Of a stretch of DNA of 64,000 nt, positions 23,160 through 33,276 are shown in pieces. The first letter of the stretch is position 1. Every line of letters begins with the position of its first letter. The stretch spans positions 48,155,666-48,219,665 of the forward strand of contig CM055100.1 of assembly GCA_029204225.1 (NCBI GenBank), in the 5' to 3' direction. A program made the position numbers and the translations under genes. The notes below the pieces were generated by a model. That model did not search any database. It had not been told where the DNA came from and worked only from the letters and a program-made list of their open reading frames with translations. This stretch comes from Diphasiastrum complanatum. Its lineage: Eukaryota; Streptophyta; Lycopodiopsida; Lycopodiales; Lycopodiaceae.

Positions 23160-25328
23160 AGTGTTGGATCCATCCAACCTATCTTCATTGAACAAAGCTC
23201 CAAGAGCTTCAGATTTTCTTGCCATTAAAAGAGAACAAATATCAGCTTGTAACCTGCTCCAACTTCCATTCAGTTATATCACTAAAAATTTTGCTTTGCC
23301 TTGGGTCATGGATTCAAGGTTTTGTGCTCATGTATATTATATAGAAAAAGAACCACTACCCCAACCATAAGTGCTCCAGCAAAGCTCACTCCAAGGTACC
23401 TGCTAATAGATCAAACAATGGAATTAGTTGGGCCCCTCCAACTTGAGTACATGGACCAAGTTAAAAAATGCTCCTTGGGTCCTCAAAACCATATACATTG
23501 CCCGGACTTCATTAAATATGGCATCAACCCCATGAAGTCACGTAATCCAAGCCTGGAGAAAGCTATGTACTCGCCATACTATCTCTGGAAAAGATTCCAC
23601 CCAGGGAGAAAATAAACTTTGATGACCCCTAATAGTCGTCCAGGGTGTACCTTCTGGTACCTCAACTTTGCAGTCAGAGCATCAACAGAGGAATCTCCAT
23701 TAAAGGACAAATAGGACAAATAGTGACTTCTAACAAGTTGGACTATTGAATCAGTAACTGTGTCATGGAATTGTATTATGAAATGGGATTTGCCCCTACA
23801 TATTGTCATAATACCAAACTACAAATCACTATAGGTGAATCTCTTTTATAGAATTCGGTAACCAAGAGTAATTGCAACTTCTGAGATGATAGTATAGCTA
23901 TTTGCAAAAAAATTGACCTATGGAGGTTGGCAATGTGATGGAAGCCCATGAGTCTTACATAGTCATTCTTGTCTGTTCAAAATAGATTTCTGGATATCTA
24001 TTTTTAGTAGTTATCGTGTATCAGAAGATTGTTCTCCGAGAAATGGTTGAAAATTAAGTTCTATATCAAGTATAGAATGGCAAGGTGAATCATTATGAAT
24101 CTTTGGTAGATAGATCTAGGAACATAGAGTTTTTCTATATTGAGAACTGGTGGTATGGAGCCTCAATAATTTCAAAGGGAACTTCTGGTATGAGAATGAT
24201 CTAAATACCGATGGTTAGCAATTACTTCTAGGGTAAAGCTAACAGTGGAAACCAATGGTCATGTTTTTGGGTATTTTGTAAGATTTTGACGTATTGATCC
24301 GGATCCCAAGTGGTATTTCACTATTTACAAAATCTGGAAGCCCTTAAAAATTAATCCTCATTCATTCTTAGAAACTTCTTGAATACTAGATATCAAATTG
24401 ATTTCATATGATTCCTTCTAGTGTGAAGTTATTCTTCTGAAGAGCCGTTATCATCATGTGAAATACTACTTGTATAAATAAGACTTGAAATTCAAGTGAG
24501 TTTTCAGGGTCATTGAATTTCAATTTCTTACACCTAGTTTTATCTCTTTTGCATAGATGGATTTCAGATGGATGTTGATTACTGTCACTCGGGTTAAAAA
24601 TATCTAGAAGAAAAGTCCTAGTTGTAATAGAGTGAATCCTTTGTGGAAAACACCTACTACTGACTTTTCATGATGTTTAGATATTTTCATATATCCTCTC
24701 TCCAAACAACTTTTATTGATATTATGCAATTTCTTAGAAAGGGGGGTTGAAATGATAGGACTAATTCTAACATTTGATCCATCAGTTGCATAGTTTTTGA
24801 AAAAAAGCCAAAATATGTAGGGAAATGTGATTATCCGGAAGTTTTCAAACAAATCCAAAGTAAGCTACAAAAATGGAACTTTTTGGAAGTAATAGAGAAA
24901 TTCTCTAGGGTCGTGAGAAACAATCTAAAACTAGAGGAGCTTTGTGGAACTTGAAATCATATGTATAAGTAGCACAAAAAAAGATCAAAATTACTAATCT
25001 CAATTTTGTTCAGGATGGAGTAAGTTTTGATCATAACATTGAATCTTGAATGTTTGTTTAGGATCAACCTAATCTTAGTATGACTACTAGGATCAGTGTG
25101 GGAATGATTGAAAGAAAGAAATTTTGTTATTGGAGGTAAGTTGAACTAGAAAACTCATGATGAGTGGATACGTTGCCATCTCGGAGATTTCCCAAATATG
25201 TTATTTAGTCTTGAAAAATATAATTCTTACTGTGAAAATTGAGCTCGAGATTCCCATTTAGATATGTGAGTAACATATGCAAAGAGGATCTACCAGATAT
25301 TAATACATGTTTATGTATTGGATCATAG
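23160..25328. other. A/T-rich region without recognisable gene
   Basis: Over 2 kb with only short frames and no motif that I recognise on either strand. No tandem structure stands out. Confidence 0.4.
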
Positions 25329-26050
25329 CATAGATGCGTCCCGTTCCGAAACGCTGCATTCCAGGAGCGTTCCAAAACGGTTCCAAAAATCAACAGCATT
25401 TCGGATCGGAATGTTTTTTTTCAAAAAAAAATTGGAGCCATGGGTGGGAGTGGGACAAAACATGTAGGCTTGTAAAAAATATTGAAGTATTTCACATCAC
25501 TATTAAACAATGAAATTTGATGCAAACAACAATGTGTCAAAGCTACTCAGGAAGGCATTCTTCGAAGTTCGGATATGTAACATTAACTAGCAAAGCATAT
25601 ACAGGCTAATACAACACATTAGCTCAAGGCACAAGCACATGTCTTTCCTTGCAGGTTTTATAGTTGATTGAAAATGTTGATCTAGATTCTACTGTTATCT
25701 ATTGTCTTGAAGAAGTTGCTTGAACATCCTTTGGCCAAGGCTGGATGCTAGGCTCTAACAATACATCTGTATGAAAGTTGTAGATTTGCTTCTCTGACTA
25801 ACTATGAAATGATGCCCTAAACCCTAAACCTTGCTTCTTTTTCCATTTTTGCCTTAACATGCCTATTCAGCTATGGGTTCTATAGAATATGTCAAGGCCT
25901 TTGTGAATTACAATTTACTCTGCAGTTGAGATGACTAAGTGTTGTTGGCAGTCATGCCGATAATAGAAAACTGGAATACGTATGTGAAATGGGGCAGTGG
26001 CAAAAAAAAATTCAACTTTTTTTGGAACTGCGTTCCGAGGTTCCGAAACG
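25329..26050. mobile_element. hAT-like fragment with GTTCCG subterminal repeats
   Basis: The left end CATAGATGCGTCCCGTTCC resembles the CATAGTTGC hAT terminus and is followed by CATTCCAGGAGCGTTCC and CGGTTCC units. The right side has GGAACTGCGTTCCGAGGTTCCG in inverted orientation. The right terminus is missing: the sequence runs straight into chromovirus gag at 26051. No transposase inside. It looks like a non-autonomous element cut by the gypsy junction. Confidence 0.5.
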
Positions 26051-27060
26051 TAAACAAAACCCTGACCATTTGCAAGCTATTGAGGCGAGTCTTTCCCTAG
26101 GGCCCATGGCCTATAAGTGGTGGTTAAATCTCCAGGAGACTAGGCAGACTCCCCAGTCATGGAAGGCCTTTGAAGAAGCCTTCCTAAAAGAATTTCTACC
26201 TGAAAATGAACTTGATAGAGCCTGGGAAGCCTGGGAGAAAACAGTTTTGGACAAATCCTTAATCCAATATATCTCGCTGTATCGAGAAGCAATCTTAAAA
26301 ATTAAAAATATGGATGACTATCAGAAAGTCAAAGGATTTGTCCGTGGCCTCAAAGATGAATATAAAGTAGAGGTCCAGAGAAACTTGCCTACTACCCTAG
26401 AGCAAGCTCTCAGATATGCTCAAATCTATGATGATTTAGTGGGTAGGAAGAGGGCGAGACAGTAGCCTCTTTCTGAGCAGCTTCCTCAGAAAGAATTTCA
26501 ATTTAAAAAGAAATTTTTAAAAAGAAAGAAAGAAGATAAAGTAAAAGGTGAAGCTCCTCAGAAACACCAATCACTCATACAGCCCTTAAAACCAGAGGAT
26601 TTTGAGAAAGCCAAACAAGAACGTTTGTGCTTTGTGTGCATGGGCAAGGGACACACAGTCAGACAGTGTCCCAAGGGGCCTTTCACTAAGAAAGATAAAA
26701 AAGATAAAAAACAAGTTCATCTTGTTCAAACCGTAAGTTTTCCCCAGTGATTCAGCAGCTTCCGAGATCAAAGTGTAACATTGTTGCCAGCTGACCTTTG
26801 CAATGCTAGCAAGACCCTTCAGCATTGGGCCGCATGACCTAGTACGTATGCATGGGAAAGTTGGTAACCAGTCAGTCAAAGTTATGGTTGATGATGGGGC
26901 GACCCATAATTTCATCAACTACACCCTAGTTAAAAAAACTCAGACTTCCAGAAGTACCTAGTCAGCATAGGTACATAGTTTCATTAGCTAAGGGTGAAGA
27001 TAAGAAAATTTTAAAAACTATGGTAAGTAATCTAAATCTTGGTATTCAGGGGTACCAAGA
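26051..27060 (+). pseudogene. G1 gag and protease, older copy, left part
   Basis: It starts within the gag domain ([20 protein letters not shown]) and runs through the CCHC knuckle ([13 protein letters not shown]) to the protease motif [16 protein letters not shown] at 26463-26465, a small deletion near 26778 and a frameshift near 26940 break it. It ends at the CAAGA target site of the younger insertion. Confidence 0.88.
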
Positions 27061-27418
27061 TGTTACGAGCTCGTAACCAGTGCCGAACCCTAGAGAACAC
27101 AGATAGGTCAGATACCACAGTCAGGGTCGTGTCCAGCGTACATGACCAACAGGGCAAGACAGTGTGAGTAGTGTGCCCCAGCACGGTCCATAGCTATGGC
27201 GGGCCTAACACAGCCTAGGGACCCTGTCAGCAGGATAGGTCCCCCAGTTGGGTCCCGACGTGCAGTCGGCCACGTCAGTGCCACGTGGCCGACACTTGGC
27301 AGTTGCATGCTATCAGTCCTCACACTGGGCTAGGAGGGGCTTACTCTATATCAGGGAGTAGGCAAGGTTGGGTGGATCAGTTAGTGTTTGCCCTACTGTG
27401 GTGTTAGGATCTATTACA
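27061..27418 (+). repeat. 5' LTR of the young G1 element
   Basis: 358 bp from TGTTACGAGC to ATTACA. The second to fifteenth bases after the TG form a perfect 14-bp palindrome, TTACGAGCTCGTAA. It holds a G-box inverted repeat (27267-27291) and a possible TATA motif (CTCTATATCA) near 27343. The PBS begins two bases after its end. Confidence 0.96.
27267..27291 (+). promoter_or_regulatory. G-box/ACGT inverted repeat in the LTR
   Basis: CGGCCACGT (27267-27275) and ACGTGGCCG (27283-27291) are perfect inverted repeats 7 bases apart. The right arm includes CCACGTGG, a G-box core bound by plant bZIP and bHLH factors. The left arm ends in CACGTCA, an A/C-box type site. A second small repeat, CCGAC...GTCGG (27255-27269), contains the DRE core. 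They lie upstream of the possible TATA motif. Stress or hormone control is inference. The same block occurs in the other G1 LTRs. Confidence 0.5.
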
Positions 27419-27419
27419 C

Positions 27420-27432
27420 TGGTATCAGAGCC
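27420..27432 (+). other. Primer-binding site, initiator Met tRNA
   Basis: TGGTATCAGAGCC, complementary to the 3' end of plant initiator Met tRNA, one base after the LTR's final CA (27418) plus C. Confidence 0.93.
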
Positions 27433-28128
27433 ATCTCCATCCTAGGGAGTTCAGGACAGCAGTAGAGAAAGCTATCAGAAGATAGGAAGTGTTTCTCAGA
27501 TTCTCAGAGAGGAATAGAGGAGGAGGATCGCTGTAGGAGCAGCCTTCAAACTTCTGATTTCCACTGAGAAATCACAGTAGCAAGGAGTCAGATTCCAAGT
27601 GTAGGTAACTCGCTGAAAAAACAGCTGTTTCCCACTGAGTTGAGAGGATTCTCTATAGTTTTCCCAGCGAAATTAGAGTAGGAAGAAGCCAGCACCTCCA
27701 TCGCTGTACAGTCAGAGACCTACATCCGATTTCCAGGGAAAAAGTTACTGGTTCTCAGCGAGTTTGAAGCCAAAAAGGAGGAGCAGGGCCAGCGCTGCCA
27801 GTACTTCTGAAAATCTGGTTTTTCAACAAGTTTTTGGGCCCCAACGTCAGAGATTTGGAGCAAGAGGATTTCTATCAGACCAGCGAGCTACTATCATCAA
27901 AAAACCGGGAAATTTAGCACCGTTTTGAAGCTTCAAACTGGCATTTTTCGGAACAGCAGGTCTGAAATTTTGGGGAAAAGAGCTGAAAGGGTTCCTCTTC
28001 ATTCTTTCTTTGGAAGTACAGTCCTCAGAAACAGCTAAGTCATCTTTCCTTTCCCTTGTACAGTTGTAAATTAGTCTTTTAGACTTTTTTCCTTCAGAAG
28101 TTAAGGTAGCTCTCTTTCAGTTTCGAAG
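27433..28128 (+). other. Untranslated leader of the young G1 element
   Basis: About 700 bp with no long open frame between PBS and the gag ATG at 28129. Repeated CAGCGA and CCCACTGAG-like words suggest structured RNA and possibly the packaging signal, but I cannot point to one. Confidence 0.55.
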
Positions 28129-31100
28129 ATGACCACTCCTCAGGGACCTGATCAACCCCAGGAGAGAGGCTTCGACGAACTTGAAACAGAAGCCTTGGCT
28201 TACAGAAAAGGGAAGGAACCCATGGAAGTAGAAGAACAGGAACAGTTCGCCGAAGAACTCGACGAACTGGTTACCAAGGAGCAGTTCCTCCAATTGGTAA
28301 CAGAAGTGGATGAACTGAAGCTGGCATTAGCCAATTTCAAGTCCAGTGTGGACGACTCGTTCGCTGAACTCAAAAACTTGATTTTGAGCTCCGCGAAAGG
28401 AAGCCTTCCCTCCACTTCTCAGTTATCCCCTTCTCCACTTCCATCAGTTTCGGGTGAGACTTTACGGTCTCACCCCAGTGTTTTTAAAGATTTAAAGCCT
28501 CCTACTTTTAATGGGGAAGAGAAGGATAGAAATGCAGATATTCTACAAACCTTCCTCAGCAAATGGAAGAACATTCATGCTCTTAAACAGACCCCTGACC
28601 ATTTGCAAGCAATTGAGGCCAGTCTTTCTTTAGGGCCTATGGCCTATAAGTGGTGGTTAAATCTCCAGGAGACTGGGCAGACTCCCCGGTCATGGAAAGC
28701 TTTTGAAGAAGCTTTCCTAAGAGAATTTCTACCAGAGAATGAACTTGATAGAGCCTGGGAAGCCCGGGAAAGAACAGTAATGGACAAGTCCCTCATCCAA
28801 TATATCTCGCAGTATCGAGAGGCAATTTTAAAGATTAAAAATATGGATGACTATCAAAAAATCAGGGGATTTGTCCGTGGCCTCAAAGATGAATATAAAG
28901 TAGAGGTCCAGAGAAACTCGCCTACTACCCTTGAGCAAGCTCTCAGATATGCTCAAATCTATGATGATTCAGTGGGTAGGAAGAGAGCGAGACAGCAACC
29001 ACTTTCTGAGCAGCTTCCTCAGAAAGACTTTCAATTTAAAAAGAAATTTTTAAAAAGAAAGAAAGAAGATAAATTTAAAGGTGAAGCTCCTCAGAAACGC
29101 CCTTCACTCATACAGCCCTTAAAACCAGATGATTTTGAGAAAGCCAAACAAGAACGTTTGTGCTTTGTGTGTATGGGCAAGGGACACACAGTCAGACAGT
29201 GTCCCAAGGGGCCTTTCACTAAAAAAGATAAAAAACAAGTTCATCTTGTTCAGACTGTATGTTTCCCCAGTAACTCAGCAGCTTCCGAGATCAAAGTGTA
29301 TCATGAAGATCATGAACACTGTTGCCAGCTCACCTCTGCAATGCTAGCGAGACCCTTCAGCTTTGGGCCGCATGACCTAGTACGTATGCATGGGAAAGTT
29401 GGTAACCAGTCAGTAAGAGTCATGGTTGATGATGGGGCAACCCATAATTTCATCAACCACACCCTGGTTAAAAAGCTTAAACTACCAGAAGTACCTAGTC
29501 AGCATAGGTACATAGTTTCATTAGCTAAGGGTGAAGATAAAAAAATATGGGAAACTATGGTAAGTAAGTTAAATCTTGGTATTCAGGGGTACCAAGATGA
29601 AATAAACTTTCAGATAATGCACCTGGATCGAACAGACATTGTTCTCGGGAGAGATTGGCTCTACAGTTTAGGACCTTCCCTCCATAGAAACTATCAGGAG
29701 AACACCCTCAGCTTTCAGTATAAAGGCCGAGAGATCCAGTTGCATGGGGAGCATGATGTTCCCAACAGCCCTATGGTCTGCAGTTCAGAGCTCTGTCAGC
29801 TAATCGGAGACGAAGACCATCAGGTATTCTTATGTGACTTTTAGTTTATTCCTGAAGTTTCTATTTCCAGTTCTATTCAGCAGAAAATCAGTAAATTAGA
29901 AACTTTATTGTCTAAATTTAAAGATGTTTTTCCTGAAGATTTGCCACATGGTTTACCACCTAGCAGAGAGGTAGATCATGTAATAAACCTAGTACCAGGT
30001 ACAGCACCTGTTTCTAAACCTCCGTATCGGGTCAGCCGAACAGAGGATGAAGAAATAACTAGGCAGTTAACAGACTATCTTGGGAAAGGCCAAATTCAGA
30101 CCAGTAGTTCACCATGGGCCTCACCAGTCCTATTGGTGAAAAAGAAGGAGGGGTCTATGCGTCTTTGCGTAGATTACAGAGCCCTCAATAAAGTCACAAT
30201 TAAGAATAAATACCCTATGCCTCGGGCAGACGAGTTGTTTGATCAACTCGACGGGGCTAAGTTTTTCAGCAAAATAGACCTTAGATCGGGATATCATCAA
30301 GTCCGTATAAAATCGGAAGATGTCTCGAAAACAGCTTTTAGGACTCGTCACGGTCATTATGAGTTTAAGGTGATGCCATTTGGGCTCACAAATGCTCCAG
30401 CTACCTTTATGACCTTGATGAACAGTGTCCTCAGACCATACTTGGGTAAGTTTGTAGTCGTATTTTTAGATGACATCCTCGTCTACAGTAAAACGAGGAA
30501 GGAGCATCTAAAACACCTCAGAAAGGTGTTTCGACTGCTCAGAAAGCATAAGCTTTATGCTAAACAATCCAAGTGTGAATTCTTCGTTGAAGAAGTAGCA
30601 TATTTGGGTCACATTATCTCTTCAGATGGGATTAAGATGGACCCAAATAAGGTTAAAGGCATACTCAATTGGCTGAGACCTCAGAATATATTGGAACTTC
30701 AAAACTTTCTTGGTCTGGCGGGATATTACAGACGATTTGTCAAGGAATATGCTCAGTCAGCAGTCCCTATGACAAATCTCCTTAAGGGGAAGGGAAAGGA
30801 GTTCATTTGGGAGTCCGCACAACAGGAGAGCTTTGATGCTCTCAAAACAGCCTTAGCTACAGCACCAGTCTTAAAAGTCGTCGACCCCAATCAGCCATTT
30901 GTGGTCAAAACAGATGCTAGCGACTTTGCAGTAGGCGCTGTGCTAACTCAGGGTGGACGACCAGTTGCGTTCGAGAGTAAAAAACTCGAGCCAGCTCAGA
31001 CTAGGTACAGTGCCTATGAAAAGGAACTCTTTTCTATAGTCCATGCCCTTAAGACTTGGAGGCATTATTTGTATGGTGCCAACTTTGAGGTCCTGACAGA

Positions 31101-32907
31101 CCATGAGAGTCTCAGATACCTTTGCAATCAACCTGAGCTTAGAGGTCGGAAAGCTCGTTGGGCAGAGTTGATGCAAGAGTTTGACATGTCTATCAGATAT
31201 AGGCGTGGAAAATTCAATACAGTAGCAGATGCCCTTAGCAGAATGCCTATGATAAACGAGCTGAGTTTTACTCAGATTCGTAATGAGTTACTCGAGTCCT
31301 TGAGAGGGAAATGCCAGCATGATGCATTCTTCTCTATTATCTGGAACTCAGTCCAGAACAGACAGTTACAGACTCCAGAACCAGTCCCCGGGGCTGGTGC
31401 CAGTTCATCCAAGAATACGGCAGCTTCCGTTGAGGATGATGATGAGTCCGAGTATACGTCGTCAGATGACGTTGAGGATTCTGAGCCTGTATCACCCAAG
31501 CAAACCCCAGTGGTTGAGGGTCAGTTGACTCAAGGATTCAAATGGAAACAGTATTCCATTCAGGATGAGTACTTGCTCTATAGAGATAGAGTATGTGTCC
31601 CCAATTCAGAGGATTATAGGCAGCAGGTCCTATATGAATGTCATGACAATCCTAGCGCGGGACACCCAGGCATACAGAAGACCTATGAGCTTCTTCGTAG
31701 GCAATTTTTCTGGCCCAGTATGAAAAAGGACGTCCACCAGTATGTAACCAGTTGCCAGAAATGTCAAGTAAATAAAGCAGAGCGTTTAAAGGCAGGAGGG
31801 TTGTTGCATGCCTTAGAAATACCAGCTGGTAAATGGGAGAATATCTCCATGGATTTTATAGTAGGCCTGCCTAAAACCCAAAAGGGTAATGACGCTATAT
31901 GGGTCACAGTTGACCGTCTGACCAAAATGGCTCATTTTATTCCGACCAAAACAACCGTTAGAGCTCTAGAGTTAGCGAGGTTGTTTGTAGACGGGCTATT
32001 TAAATTGTACGGTCTACCTTCCGGCATAGTCAGCGACCGGGACAGTAAGTTTACTGGAAATTTTTGGAGGGCAGTATTCCATCATCTCCATACTAAACTT
32101 AATATGAGTACCACCGACCATCCACAGACGGACGGTCAAACAGAAAGGGTAAATCAAGTGCTGGAGGATATGCTTCGTGCATACGTCAGCAAGAGGCAGA
32201 CTAATTGGGAGGAGTATCTCTCGATATTAGAGTTTGCTTACAACAGTACCAAACATTCAGCTACGGGATACAGCCCATTTATGCTGATGTACGGTTTTCA
32301 GCCACGCTCACCCACAGCTGTAGGGTTTAAACAAGAAAAAGTTGAAGCAGCCAGAAACTTTTTAGAGGACCTAAACCAAATGATAGAACATGCTAAGCGT
32401 AGCATTAGGCAGTCCCAGGATCGAGCCAGGCATTATGCAGATCCACACAGACGGGATGTGCAGTTCTCCACTGGTGAGAAAGTCTACTTGAGAGTCCCAG
32501 TTGACTCTAAAACCCTCAAATCAGGAGTGTGTGCTAAGTTGTCTCCAAGGTATTGTGGTCCCTTTACCATCAGTAGGAGACTAGGCGAGGTCACCTATGA
32601 ACTAGAACTCCCACACAGCAGTAAGGTTTTTCCAGTTTTTCATGTAAGTCAGTTACGAAAAGCCTTAACCAGATCAGATAATCTGGTAGGGGACAGTGTT
32701 CTAGTTCTCCCATTGGATCCTCAACAACCTCCACATGAACCAGAGGAGATTCTTGATAGTAGAGAGACGCAGACTCGTCATACTCTATACCGAGAATATC
32801 TGGTTAAGTGGAATGATCAGCCTGTTGAGAATGCCACTTGGGAAAGAGGCAGCGTCCTTCGCAAGATTTTTCCAGACTTTGTCTTAGAGGACCAAGACGG
32901 TTCTTAA
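28129..32907 (+). CDS. G1 gag-pol polyprotein with one in-frame amber codon
   Basis: One frame of 1593 codons from ATG at 28129 to TAA at 32905-32907, broken only by TAG at 29842-29844 (codon 572), where the minus-strand copy has CAG. Gag: coiled-coil-like acidic N-terminus (residues 35-90), retrotransposon gag domain (about 125-290), CCHC knuckle (345-358). Protease: [11 protein letters not shown] with the active-site Asp at about 434; Ser of the usual DSG is Asp. [12 protein letters not shown] (about 682) and catalytic FLDD (781-782). RNase H: KTDASDF (Asp about 929) and ADALSRMP. Integrase: HHCC zinc region from about 1172, catalytic Asp 1242, Asp 1303, Glu 1339 (35 residues between the last two). 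A chromodomain ([17 protein letters not shown]) ends the protein. Without readthrough only gag-protease would be made. Confidence 0.93.
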
Positions 32908-32918
32908 GGGGGAGGGAG
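32906..32918 (+). other. Polypurine tract of the young G1 element
   Basis: AAGGGGGAGGGAG overlaps the stop codon and abuts the TG of the 3' LTR, the expected plus-strand primer. Confidence 0.9.
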
Positions 32919-33276
32919 TGTTACGAGCTCGTAACCAGTGCCGAACCCTAGAGAACACAGATAGGTCAGATACCACAGTCAGGGTCGTGTCCAGCGTACA
33001 TGACCAACAGGGCAAGACAGTGTGAGTAGTGTGCCCCAGCACGGTCCATAGCTATGGCGGGCCTAACACAGCCTAGGGACCCTGTCAGCAAGATAGGGCC
33101 CCCAGTTGGGTCCCGACGTGCAGTCGGCCACGTCAGTGCCACGTGGCCGACACTTGGCAGTTGCATGCTATCAGTCCTCACACTGGGCTAGGAGGGGCTT
33201 ACTCTATATCAGGGAGTAGGCAAGGTTGGGTGGATCAGTTAGTGTTTGCCCTACTGTGGTGTTAGGATCTATTACA
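32919..33276 (+). repeat. 3' LTR of the young G1 element
   Basis: 358 bp, same length as the 5' LTR; I count two substitutions between them (CAGGATAGGT against CAAGATAGGG). It is followed at once by the CAAGA target duplicate. Confidence 0.96.

Larger units (their letters stand above)
27061..33276 (+). mobile_element. Young, nearly intact Ty3/gypsy chromovirus (family G1)
   Basis: The 6216-bp element has two 358-bp LTRs that differ at only two positions by my reading (near 27225-27231 against 33090-33095), an initiator-Met PBS, a gag-pol frame and a polypurine tract. The 5-bp duplication CAAGA flanks it exactly (27056-27060 and 33277-33281). It inserted inside an older member of its own family. 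A chromodomain at the polyprotein C-terminus places it among the chromoviruses; the small size and short LTRs recall the Reina group, but clade assignment needs a tree. The only defect I see in gag-pol is one amber codon. Confidence 0.96.

Noticed and set aside
29842-29844. Programmed stop-codon readthrough in G1 gag-pol
   Set aside because: The sister copy has CAG at this codon and the downstream bases do not fit a known readthrough context; kept only as a minor possibility.
31272-31499. Antisense Ser-rich frames over G1 pol (also 13073-13300)
   Set aside because: They are shadows of the real polyprotein frame on the opposite strand.
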